A DNA stretch of 12,819 bases from Candidatus Peribacteria bacterium (lineage in GTDB: Bacteria; Patescibacteriota; Gracilibacteria; Peribacterales; Peribacteraceae). The DNA lies in contig CAINWJ010000080.1 of the NCBI GenBank assembly GCA_903854455.1, positions 1-12,819 of the forward strand, read 5' to 3'. Made by a program: the position numbers and the translations under genes. The notes below the pieces were generated by a model. The model saw nothing but the letters and a program-made list of their open reading frames with translations. It did no database searches and was not told where the DNA came from. Positions 5,844-12,683 of the stretch are shown one piece after another (position 1 is the stretch's first letter; each line of letters begins with the position of its first letter).

Positions 5844-8396
5844 GTGATCATCCAAGCCCGCGTCACATCGGATACACAGCGACGCCGTTCACTCGAGCGG
5901 CGCATTCATGTCCTGCAGGGAATTCTCATCTTCTTTTGTCTGATCATCATCGGACGGTTGATTGAACTGCAGGTCGTAAAGGGAGCCGAATACCATCGCC
6001 GCGCACAGGAGCAGCAGTACGGCGGTGTGGTGCTTTCGGCGAAGCGTGGAGAAGTGTATAGCAGAAACAGCAAGTCGGATGAAGCCAGTATCCTCGCGAC
6101 GAATACGACGTTGGATCTCCTGTACATCGATCCAACGGTGATGCAGTCGCATCAGGCGGAAGTCGCTGACACTCTCGCTACAATCCTTGTCACGAAGAAA
6201 TTTGACGCACTGTGCAGAGAAGGTACTCCATCCTGCCCGACTGAATTGATGCCATATTACAAAGATGCCTTTGATCCCCTGCGCAAGCCGATCGTCTACT
6301 TGTCTGGAACAGGCTCGCTTTTCAACTGGAGTGGATCTGGCACGTTCATTTTTCCAGAGACAACACCGAAGATATCTCTTCCGGATATAGGTGAAGTGCG
6401 TCGTCTGTTTGCACGGTACATTGAAAGGAGGATCAAAGAACAAACCGTGACTTTCGTTCCTCTCTTGTACGGTGCGAACAAGAAACAAATTGCCGATGCA
6501 TCAGCTTTGGCGATTCCCGGTGTGCAGGTCGATGCGGCTCAATCATTGATTTTTGCCGATCCTGAAAACATCGATCAGGACAAATTATCCGACATTGCCA
6601 GGCAGCTGTCGCCCATCATTCAGGCAGACCCTGGAATTATCCGGGGACGCCTGGTTCAGAGAAAACTGCGGTATGTCCCCGTCATGAGTCGTCTGACGCC
6701 GGATTTATCGCAGGAAATCATCAAGCTGAAAGAGGAGAAGGGTGCTCTGGCTTCAGAGGAGGCTGCACGGCTCCGCGCCACAGCAAAGCGAGGAACTATC
6801 GTTGCAGTCGATGATCCCTACCGCGCCATCGCGCTCATCCCGCAACACTGGCGGATGTATCCGGATACTCGAATCGCCTCGCATGTGATTGGATTCATCA
6901 ATGCACTCGGAGAGCCGCAGTACGGCATCGAAAGAGCGTACGACAATCTCCTGAGAGGCCAGGAGGGACTCATTGCCTCCGTCAGCGATCCCTTTGGCGG
7001 TCAAATCGTGTCATCCGATCAGAAGTTCATCGATCCGAGGGACGGCTCCACCATCGTCCTCACCATCGATCGATTCATTCAGAGCAAGGTCGAAGAGTTG
7101 TTGGCGGCGATGGTGAAGAAAGTCGATGCGGAGAGCGGTCAAGTCATCATCATGGACCCGGAGACCGGGAAAGTGATTACCATGGCAAATGCCCCGCTCT
7201 TCGACAACAACAGTTATGCGTCGGTTTACGAAAAAGAACCCATCTACATCGATCCCGAGCACGAGAACCAGATTGTCGTCGAAATCTGGAACCCGCAAAG
7301 CAATACACGGGTGATGAAAGATTACATCACGAACCTGACACCGGAGGGTCGACAGCTTCTCTCTGATGAACTGAAGACAAAATTGAGTGAGATTGAACAG
7401 CTCTACGATTTGAAAAGCGTGTCGCGATATTACCTGTATATCGGAGATAACAACCGTCGCGAGATTTTTCCGACAAATCAGAAGGGGATCTGGTTGAAAT
7501 ACAAGAATAACATCGGCGTTGGCTCCTACGTCAATCGAACGGTGCAGGAAGTTTACGAACCTGGATCAGTGATGAAGCCGATCACGATGTCGATTGCCAT
7601 CGACCAGGGTGAGGTGACACCGACGGACGTCTACGTCGATACCGGTGCACTGAAGGTCGACAGCTTCCCTATCCGTAACGCCCTTGGGAAATATTACGGG
7701 AAAGTAACGATGGTCGATTGTATCGATTTCTCCATTAACACCTGCATGACGAGTATCAGCCGCAAGCTGGGCCGACAATTGTTCCAAGCGGGGCTAACGC
7801 AATTCGGTTTCGGAAAGATTAGTGGCATCGAACTCGACAATGAACTGCCAGGGGACCTAAAGCCAGTACGAGAGTGGAATGAAGCACTTCTCATGACCAT
7901 GGCGTTCGGACAAGGAATCACGGTAACACCTATCCAAATGATCACCGCATTCTCTGCCATCGCCAACGGCGGTAAGCTGATGCGACCGACGATCATCGAT
8001 GAGATACGGCACCCCGACGGCACGGTGGACAAGAAGCAGCCGTCGGTGATCGCGCAGGTGCTCAAGCCGGAAACCACGGCAACCGTGACTGCGATGCTGG
8101 TGCACAGTGCACAGTTCGGGTTCGCGAAGGCCGGAAAAGTGAAGGGTCACCGGATCGCCGGCAAGACGGGAACCTCCCAGATCGCAGGTCCGGGTGGAAA
8201 GTACGAATCCGGCACAGGATCAACGATCGCAACCTACGCAGGCTACGCTCCGGTAGATCATCCCAAGTTCATGATTCTGGTGAAGCTGGATCGGCCGAAG
8301 AAGGACGACTTCGGTTCCAAGTCCGCAGCGCCGTTATTCAAAGACATCGCATCATTCCTCTTCGATTACTACGGCATTCCGCCGGATGAGAAATAG
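5844..8396 (+). CDS. Penicillin-binding protein, FtsI/PBP2-type transpeptidase with large insertions
   Basis: 850 residues, anchored by one N-terminal membrane helix (about 28-45, LQGILIFFCLIIIGRLIELQ). It cross-links peptidoglycan stem peptides on the outer face of the membrane. The dimerisation domain has KRGEVYSRN (68-76) and later the conserved block DTRIASHVIGFINALGEPQYGIE. The transpeptidase domain has all three motifs: SVMK with S575 nucleophile and K578, SIN at 630-632, and KTG at 774-776. Family members are usually 550-700 residues. The excess is about 150 residues in the dimerisation region (roughly 110-270, including a CREGTPSC pair) and nearly 100 residues between FDNN (453-456) and NRT (564-566), normally 10-25 apart. 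The start is GTG, chosen because it precedes the membrane helix by a normal distance and no ATG is near. FtsI or PBP2 cannot be decided. Confidence 0.93.
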   Translation: MIIQARVTSDTQRRRSLERRIHVLQGILIFFCLIIIGRLIELQVVKGAEYHRRAQEQQYGGVVLSAKRGEVYSRNSKSDEASILATNTTLDLLYIDPTVMQSHQAEVADTLATILVTKKFDALCREGTPSCPTELMPYYKDAFDPLRKPIVYLSGTGSLFNWSGSGTFIFPETTPKISLPDIGEVRRLFARYIERRIKEQTVTFVPLLYGANKKQIADASALAIPGVQVDAAQSLIFADPENIDQDKLSDIARQLSPIIQADPGIIRGRLVQRKLRYVPVMSRLTPDLSQEIIKLKEEKGALASEEAARLRATAKRGTIVAVDDPYRAIALIPQHWRMYPDTRIASHVIGFINALGEPQYGIERAYDNLLRGQEGLIASVSDPFGGQIVSSDQKFIDPRDGSTIVLTIDRFIQSKVEELLAAMVKKVDAESGQVIIMDPETGKVITMANAPLFDNNSYASVYEKEPIYIDPEHENQIVVEIWNPQSNTRVMKDYITNLTPEGRQLLSDELKTKLSEIEQLYDLKSVSRYYLYIGDNNRREIFPTNQKGIWLKYKNNIGVGSYVNRTVQEVYEPGSVMKPITMSIAIDQGEVTPTDVYVDTGALKVDSFPIRNALGKYYGKVTMVDCIDFSINTCMTSISRKLGRQLFQAGLTQFGFGKISGIELDNELPGDLKPVREWNEALLMTMAFGQGITVTPIQMITAFSAIANGGKLMRPTIIDEIRHPDGTVDKKQPSVIAQVLKPETTATVTAMLVHSAQFGFAKAGKVKGHRIAGKTGTSQIAGPGGKYESGTGSTIATYAGYAPVDHPKFMILVKLDRPKKDDFGSKSAAPLFKDIASFLFDYYGIPPDEK

Positions 8397-8399
8397 GTG

Positions 8400-8474
8400 T
8401 TAGGGAATGGGGATTAGAGTAATAGGGCACAGAGGAGGACTCTCCAATATTCCAATCCCAAATCTCCAATCCCT
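8400..8474. repeat. Inverted pair of heptad repeats (GGGGATTAG type), convergent gap
   Basis: The left arm, 8400-8427, reads GGGAATG, GGGATTA, GAGTAAT, AGGG. The right arm, 8441-8474, reads CCAATAT, TCCAATC, CCAAATC, TCCAATC, CCT. The loop is about 13 nt. It is related in sequence to the elements at 1315-1497 and 5687-5821. It fills the gap between the stops of the transpeptidase and glmS, ending in the first base of the glmS stop, and is a plausible bidirectional terminator. Confidence 0.85.
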
Positions 8475-10255
8475 CATTTCACTGTCACCGACTTTGCCAA
8501 ATTCCGCGGCATATCAGGATCCCTCCCTCTAATAACTGCGAGGAGATACGCCAGTATTTGAACCGGGATGATATTCACGATCGCCTGAGCGGCACCGCTG
8601 TCTGGGACTTTGATCCAGTGGTCAAAGACGTCGAATTTCTTGGGTCCGATCCCGATGATCTGCGCACCGCGGGCACGGAGCTCCATGATATTGCTCACCA
8701 TGTCGGCGGTGAACTCATCATTCCCCATCAGCGCGATACACGGCGTTCCCTTTTCGATCAGTGCGATCGGACCATGTTTCAGCTCGCCGGCAGCGAATCC
8801 TTCGGCGTGGATGTAGCTCACCTCCTGGATCTTGATGGCACTCTCCATGGCCATGGGGTAGTTCCAGCCCTTCCCGATGATGTACATGTTGTCGTGCGAT
8901 GCAATCTTCTTGGCAACGTCACGGATATGATCAATGTACCGCGGATTCAACATGTCATTGATCTGACCACTGGTTTCCAGGAGGAGCGTTCTGCCTTCAT
9001 GCAATTTTCCTGCAACTGCATGCGCGACCAGAAGCAAGACAGCCATCTGGCCCGTTGCAGCCTTCGTAGACGCGACGGCTTTCTCCGGACCCGCATTGAT
9101 TAATAGTGTGTAATCCGCAGCACGGGCAATGGATGAGCCCTGCGTATTCACGATCGCGAGAACTTTTGAACCTGCCGCTTTCGCAACCTTCATCGCTTCC
9201 AAGACGTCCGCCGTCTCTCCCGATTGACTGACGACGATGATCAGGCTTTCCGGACGGAGGAAGTGGTGGAAGATGGGAAATTCGCTCGCCGGTGTGAAAT
9301 TGACGTGCCGCTTGGCGACAACGGAGAAGAAGTAATCAGCCGCCATACAGACCTTCCCGGCAGTACCGCAAGCCGTGAGGATGCAGCCGATGCAGTTCTC
9401 GATCGATTTCGCCACCGCCAAGATTTCTTCATCATCCTGATGGACGGCGCGCCGGATGGAATCTTTCTGATCCATGATTTCCTTGAGCATGTAGTGCTCG
9501 TACTCACCCTTCTCCGCCTCCGATACCGTCCAGTCGATGGTCACGAGCCGCTTCGTGCGCTCAGCGGAAGAGGCGATGTCCGAGAAGCGTATCTTGCCGT
9601 CATGCACCGCCACCATCTCGCCATCATCCAAGTATTGAACGGTGCGCGTGTACTCTAGGAACGCCGGGATGTCCGATGCGATGAAGTACTCTCCGCCTTC
9701 TCCGACACCAATGATGAGCGGCGAGCCGGTCCGAGCAGCTACGAGAGTCTGCGATCTCGCATCTAAAACCAGAATCGCATATCGACCGGTAAACCGGATG
9801 CAGGCTCTACGCGTCGCTTCCTCGAGCGTCGTTCCTTTCTTCTTCAGCTCTTCTTCGATCAGGTGCGGGATCACCTCAGTATCGGTTTCTGACCGGAACG
9901 TGTGACCTTTGGCTTTCAACTCATCACGAATCTCGCCGTAGTTCTCGATGATCCCGTTGTGTATGACCGCAATCGTCTGATCGCAGCTGAAGTGCGGATG
10001 TGCATTGATCTTTGTCACGCCGCCATGGGTTGCCCAGCGGGAATGGGCAATAGCCAGAGAGCTCTCCTCCTTAAATTGATCCGGATTCACAGCACCAATT
10101 TTCCCCACATCCTTCTCGCACTTGATGGATCCGTCACTCAAGCGCATGGCAACTCCCCATGAATCGTACCCACGATATTCAAGGTTTTTGAGTCCCTTGA
10201 TCACGAGTGCCCCCGCGTTCTTCCTCTTGCCGATGTAACCGAAGATGCCACACAT
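8474..10255 (-). CDS. glmS: Glutamine-fructose-6-phosphate aminotransferase (isomerizing)
   Basis: 593 residues, close to the family's usual 600. GlmS makes glucosamine-6-phosphate from fructose-6-phosphate and glutamine, the entry to UDP-GlcNAc for peptidoglycan. The protein begins MCGIFGYIG, with the N-terminal cysteine nucleophile of the class II glutaminase domain; EYRGYDS, HSRWATHG and HNGIIENY complete that site. The C-terminal half has two SIS sugar-isomerase domains: LTACGTAGK, SQSGETADVLEA, STKAATGQM, ELKHGPIALI, and the terminal NLAKSVTVK that closes over the substrate. All key residues appear intact. The upstream region is only about 160 nt and I see no glmS ribozyme core. It is convergent with the transpeptidase gene and divergent from rpsT. 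No Shine-Dalgarno precedes the ATG. Confidence 0.97.
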   Translation of the reverse strand: MCGIFGYIGKRKNAGALVIKGLKNLEYRGYDSWGVAMRLSDGSIKCEKDVGKIGAVNPDQFKEESSLAIAHSRWATHGGVTKINAHPHFSCDQTIAVIHNGIIENYGEIRDELKAKGHTFRSETDTEVIPHLIEEELKKKGTTLEEATRRACIRFTGRYAILVLDARSQTLVAARTGSPLIIGVGEGGEYFIASDIPAFLEYTRTVQYLDDGEMVAVHDGKIRFSDIASSAERTKRLVTIDWTVSEAEKGEYEHYMLKEIMDQKDSIRRAVHQDDEEILAVAKSIENCIGCILTACGTAGKVCMAADYFFSVVAKRHVNFTPASEFPIFHHFLRPESLIIVVSQSGETADVLEAMKVAKAAGSKVLAIVNTQGSSIARAADYTLLINAGPEKAVASTKAATGQMAVLLLVAHAVAGKLHEGRTLLLETSGQINDMLNPRYIDHIRDVAKKIASHDNMYIIGKGWNYPMAMESAIKIQEVSYIHAEGFAAGELKHGPIALIEKGTPCIALMGNDEFTADMVSNIMELRARGAQIIGIGPKKFDVFDHWIKVPDSGAAQAIVNIIPVQILAYLLAVIRGRDPDMPRNLAKSVTVK

Positions 10256-10275
10256 AGATGATATGACACGAACTG

Positions 10276-10292
10276 ACTGTCACAGTGTAGCA
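10276..10292 (-). promoter_or_regulatory. Possible extended -10 with overlapping dyad upstream of glmS
   Basis: Minus-strand TGC-TACACT (10292-10284) has the form of an extended -10 element and would start transcription about 22 nt before the glmS ATG. No convincing -35 is seen. It overlaps a perfect odd dyad ACTGT-C-ACAGT (10276-10286), which is operator-like in position. The short motifs make chance quite possible. Confidence 0.22.
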
Positions 10293-10307
10293 GCATTAAT
10301 CCGCTAT

Positions 10308-10369
10308 CGTGTAAGCGTTAAGCGAATAGGCGTACTCGCTTACACGCCTATTCGCCTAACGCCTATTCG
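10308..10369. repeat. Inverted repeats (TAAGCG / AATAGGCG units) in the glmS-rpsT divergent gap
   Basis: CGTGTAAGCG (10308-10317) pairs perfectly over 10 bp with CGCTTACACG (10337-10346). CGAATAGGCG (10323-10332) is perfectly complementary to two copies of CGCCTATTCG (10345-10354 and 10360-10369). Left-arm units show a 7-bp period (TAAGCGT, TAAGCGA, ATAGGCG) and right-arm units 7-8 bp. Alternative foldings are possible. It ends 47 nt before the rpsT ATG; the intervening sequence is pyrimidine-rich. Confidence 0.85.
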
Positions 10370-10416
10370 TTTTCGTTGACTTCCCCCCGCCCCATCCCTA
10401 CTCTCTGCCTACTCCT

Positions 10417-10680
10417 ATGCCTATCCTCCAGTCCTCCATCAAGTCCGCACGACAGTCTGTTCTGCGACGCACGCGTCGTCTGCCCTTCAAGACGAACATG
10501 AAAACCGAGATCCGACGGATCACCGATCTGATGAAGGAAGGAAAGAAGGATGAGGCCATCAAAGCGATGTCAAAAGCCTTCAAGGCGATTGATACCGCAG
10601 CCAAGAAGAACATCATCCACTGGAAGAATGCCGCACGGAAGAAGTCACTCCTCTCCCGGATGACTTCACCCAAGAAGTAA
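10417..10680 (+). CDS. rpsT: 30S ribosomal protein bS20
   Basis: 87 residues, the normal size for S20, very basic and entirely helical in character. It starts MPILQSSIKSARQSVLRRTRR, matching the KSAxKRxRxxxRR opening of S20, and has the characteristic later segment AFKAIDTAAKKNIIHWKNAARKKSLL, equivalent to the family's DKAAKKGVIHKNTAARKKSRL. S20 is a primary binder of 16S rRNA in 30S assembly and stabilises its bottom. The ATG follows CTCTCTGCCTACTCCT, with no Shine-Dalgarno. The stop TAA is directly followed by the ruvX ATG, with no spacer, so the two genes are surely one transcript and are probably translationally coupled. Confidence 0.95.
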   Translation: MPILQSSIKSARQSVLRRTRRLPFKTNMKTEIRRITDLMKEGKKDEAIKAMSKAFKAIDTAAKKNIIHWKNAARKKSLLSRMTSPKK

Positions 10681-11067
10681 ATGGCTCGCCTCCTGGCGCT
10701 CGACATCGGGAACAGGAGAACTGGAGTAGCTTTCGCAGATGAGAAGGCCGGGTTTGTGATGGCACTGGATACCATTCACCACAAGACACCGGAGGAATTA
10801 TTCACAAGTATCGGCGCACTGATTACAACTCGTGGCATCGCAGAGCTGATCATCGGGCTCCCACGTCTGCCGCAGGGAGAGGAGGGGAGTCAGGCTGAGA
10901 AAATTCGTGGGCTGGTTACAGAGATGAAGAAACGATTCTCCATCAAAATTACATTGATGGACGAGCGATACACATCATTCACGCAGCAGAAGGGGATTGA
11001 TTCGGATGCACAGGCGGCATGTTCACTGCTATCAGTACTATTGGATCAGAGGAAAATGGGTGAATAA
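10681..11067 (+). CDS. ruvX: RuvX/YqgF-family RNase H-fold nuclease
   Basis: 128 residues, slightly shorter than the usual 135-150. The N-terminal strand ARLLALDIGNRRTGVAFAD carries catalytic D8. Then come LIIGLPRLPQGEEGSQA (57-72), ITLMDERYTSF (90-100, with acidic D94/E95) and the C-terminal helix DSDAQAACSLLSVLLD with the last acidic residue. YqgF/RuvX proteins act as Holliday-junction resolvases and/or in 16S rRNA 5' end processing; coupling to a ribosomal protein gene here fits either. The start at 10681 is immediately after the rpsT stop, and the end of rpsT (AAGAAG) is the closest thing in the window to a purine-rich ribosome-binding site. No terminator is seen downstream; the next 280 nt are non-coding. 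Confidence 0.9.
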   Translation: MARLLALDIGNRRTGVAFADEKAGFVMALDTIHHKTPEELFTSIGALITTRGIAELIIGLPRLPQGEEGSQAEKIRGLVTEMKKRFSIKITLMDERYTSFTQQKGIDSDAQAACSLLSVLLDQRKMGE

Positions 11068-11089
11068 CCAAGTGATTTAGAAAATTTAT

Positions 11090-11116
11090 GTTCCTCTGGT
11101 TCTTCTGGTTCCTTTC
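11090..11116 (+). repeat. Three direct 9-bp repeats (GTTCCTCTG type) after ruvX
   Basis: GTTCCTCTG, GTTCTTCTG, GTTCCTTTC in tandem. No complementary arm was found in the rest of the gap. The stretch 11068-11189 otherwise holds no feature I can support; a small open frame here (11088-11291) runs through the promoter and is not called. Confidence 0.6.
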
Positions 11117-11189
11117 GACATGTGGAATGAAACCGTTCACACTCCGCTTTCCCCTTTTCTCATCCCCCGGTAACTCTGTTGAAATAGTA

Positions 11190-11217
11190 TTGACACCTAC
11201 GAATCATATTGTATTAT
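11190..11217 (+). promoter_or_regulatory. Sigma70-type promoter of the sigma-region-4/wHTH gene
   Basis: TTGACA (11190-11195, perfect -35 consensus) is 16 nt upstream of TATTAT (11212-11217, five of six to TATAAT) in an AT-rich setting. Transcription would start near 11224, leaving a leader of about 120 nt before the ATG at 11348. This is the clearest promoter in the window. Confidence 0.72.
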
Positions 11218-11298
11218 ACACCCCATTACTTGAACGCATCTTGCTCCTTCCATTGCCGTCCAGAACAGAAGAAATCTCGATGGCACAATAGAAATGGT

Positions 11299-11344
11299 AG
11301 GAAAGAATGTTTTACTTTCTTTCCTGTCAACGTTCTGGTAAAAC
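11299..11344 (+). promoter_or_regulatory. Candidate H-type pseudoknot in the leader, ending 3 nt before the start codon
   Basis: Stem 1 pairs AGGAAAGAA (11299-11307) with TTCTTTCCT (11317-11325), 9 perfect pairs. Seven bases of its loop, GTTTTAC (11309-11315), are perfectly complementary to GTAAAAC (11338-11344), which ends 3 nt before ATG 11348. The connecting loops are 1, 1 and 12 nt, the proportions expected of an H-type pseudoknot. An alternative pairing, CCAGAAC (11260-11266) with GTTCTGG (11332-11338), shares one base with stem 2. Two short upstream reading frames lie in the leader: ATG at 11280 (3 codons) and ATG at 11294 (15 codons, ending 11341). A role in controlling start access is inferred from position only. 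Confidence 0.45.
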
Positions 11345-11347
11345 AAG

Positions 11348-12472
11348 ATGGTTCACTTCCCCCCAAATGCCGCTATGGCTACTCCCGCTTCCTCATCCAC
11401 TTCAGCTCAGACAAAGTCTCAGCTCGGTATCAATCTCCAGGATCTGCTCGGCGATCTCTTCCTCGTTCTTACTCAGAAGGAAACCGAAGTGATCAAGCGA
11501 CGGTTTGCGTTGGCGGGTCAGGGCAAGCAAACGCTGGAGAAGATCGGGAAGCACTTCAATGTCACTCGTGAGCGCATCCGTCAGATCGAGAGCATTGCAC
11601 TCAGCAAGCTCAAGCGCACGGTCCGCACCACACGCCTCAACGAAGTGAACGAAATGGCGAAGGGGATTCTCCGCGCACACGGGGGCCTGATGCTCGGAAG
11701 TGAATTGATCTCAGCTGTCCTGAAGAGACTTCCGGGTGCAGAGCTCGTCGACGGTTCCGTCCTCAAGCTGTCCTTCTCCATCGATACCGAGATGTCCTAC
11801 GAAGGTCGCACCATGACGCTCAAGCCGTTCTGGCGTTTGTCCGCCCTCTCCATGGAAGACATCTCCACGATCATCGATATGGGTGTGAAGTTCCTCAATA
11901 AGCGTCACTCCTGCATGAAGGCTCCGGAGCTCATCTCGTCCATCCAGGCCATGCCGGCATTCCAGGGTCGCGTTCCGTCACAGGAGCTGATCATGAGCTG
12001 TCTCACAGTCGACGAGAGGCTCAAGGAGATCGCAGACGGTTGGGGACTCACCGAGTGGAGGTTCGTCCGTCCGCGCTCCATCCGTGACAAAGTGGAGATC
12101 ATCCTCAAGAAGGTTGCACATCCCATGCACTTCATGGAGATCGCCAACACCATCAAGGAAGCCGCCTTCGACCACAAGAACGTCACGGTCCAGGCTGTTC
12201 ACAATGAACTCATCCGCTACCCGCAGTTCGTCCTCGTCGGTCGCGGTCTCTACGCTCTGCGCGAGTGGGGCTACGAGCCGGGTACCGTCGCCGATGTCAT
12301 CGAGACGATTCTCAAGAAGAAGGGAGCCTTGAGCAAGAAGCAGATCATCGAGGAAGTCAGCAAGCAGCGCACAGTGAAGGTCGGTACGATTTCGCTCAAC
12401 CTCCAGAAGATGCCGTACTTCGTCCGCGTCGGCCGCGCCGTCTACGACTTCGATGCCAGCAAGAAAAAGTAG
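11348..12472 (+). CDS. Sigma-70 region 4 protein fused to tandem winged-helix (HARE-HTH-like) repeats
   Basis: 374 residues. Residues 40-92 (LTQKETEVIKRRFALAGQGK, then LEKIGKHFNVTRERIRQIE) are a textbook sigma-70 region 4, the helix-turn-helix that reads the -35 box. Regions 1-3, needed for -10 recognition and melting, are absent. The rest looks like four successive winged-helix units, about 100-160, 172-241, 244-307 and 313-368, each with a hydrophobic helix, a turn and a closing (F/Y)xxVGxxxY strand pair clearest in the last two; those resemble the HARE-HTH domain also found in the RNA polymerase delta subunit. It probably binds RNA polymerase and/or DNA as a regulator, not a complete sigma factor. 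The in-frame ATG at 11375 (residue 10) is an alternative start. It has its own strong promoter and a terminator. Confidence 0.85.
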   Translation: MVHFPPNAAMATPASSSTSAQTKSQLGINLQDLLGDLFLVLTQKETEVIKRRFALAGQGKQTLEKIGKHFNVTRERIRQIESIALSKLKRTVRTTRLNEVNEMAKGILRAHGGLMLGSELISAVLKRLPGAELVDGSVLKLSFSIDTEMSYEGRTMTLKPFWRLSALSMEDISTIIDMGVKFLNKRHSCMKAPELISSIQAMPAFQGRVPSQELIMSCLTVDERLKEIADGWGLTEWRFVRPRSIRDKVEIILKKVAHPMHFMEIANTIKEAAFDHKNVTVQAVHNELIRYPQFVLVGRGLYALREWGYEPGTVADVIETILKKKGALSKKQIIEEVSKQRTVKVGTISLNLQKMPYFVRVGRAVYDFDASKKK

Positions 12473-12473
12473 T

Positions 12474-12497
12474 GCACGATTCTTCGTGCGATTTTTA
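12474..12497 (+). terminator. Intrinsic terminator 1 after the sigma-region-4 gene
   Basis: GCACGA (12474-12479) pairs perfectly with TCGTGC (12484-12489) around a 4-nt loop, followed by GATTTTTAA. It begins one base after the stop codon. The stem is short (6 bp) but has the classical layout. Confidence 0.6.
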
Positions 12498-12509
12498 ATC
12501 AAAACCAAG

Positions 12510-12533
12510 AGCCGTCCGCAAGGGCGGCTTTTC
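12510..12533 (+). terminator. Intrinsic terminator 2 after the sigma-region-4 gene
   Basis: AGCCGTCC (12510-12517) pairs with GGGCGGCT (12522-12529), eight pairs including one G-U wobble, around GCAA, a stable GNRA tetraloop, then a T-run. It is a backup to the hairpin just upstream. Confidence 0.75.
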
Positions 12534-12535
12534 GC

Positions 12536-12571
12536 AAGGTACGGAAGGTATTGAAGGTAAGGGAGGTACTG
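12536..12571 (+). repeat. Four direct 9-bp repeats (AAGGTACGG type)
   Basis: AAGGTACGG, AAGGTATTG, AAGGTAAGG, GAGGTACTG in tandem just after the second terminator. The gap from here to the next start at 12684 holds no complementary arm and no promoter I can support. Confidence 0.7.
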
Positions 12572-12683
12572 AATACAAAGGAGGATAAGACTTCTCTCGC
12601 ATTCGATTCCTGGTACTGCAAAGCCATTCATTTCGTACAAACCATGTTCGTAGGACCAATCCATTGTGGGTAATTGCTGCCCA

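Noticed and set aside
10256..10416. glmS ribozyme upstream of glmS
   Set aside because: The gap is short, taken up by tandem inverted repeats, and I see no ribozyme core; most of it is also on the rpsT side.
11088..11291. Small hydrophobic open frame after ruvX
   Set aside because: It starts in the 9-bp repeats and runs through a clear promoter; composition and position do not support a gene.
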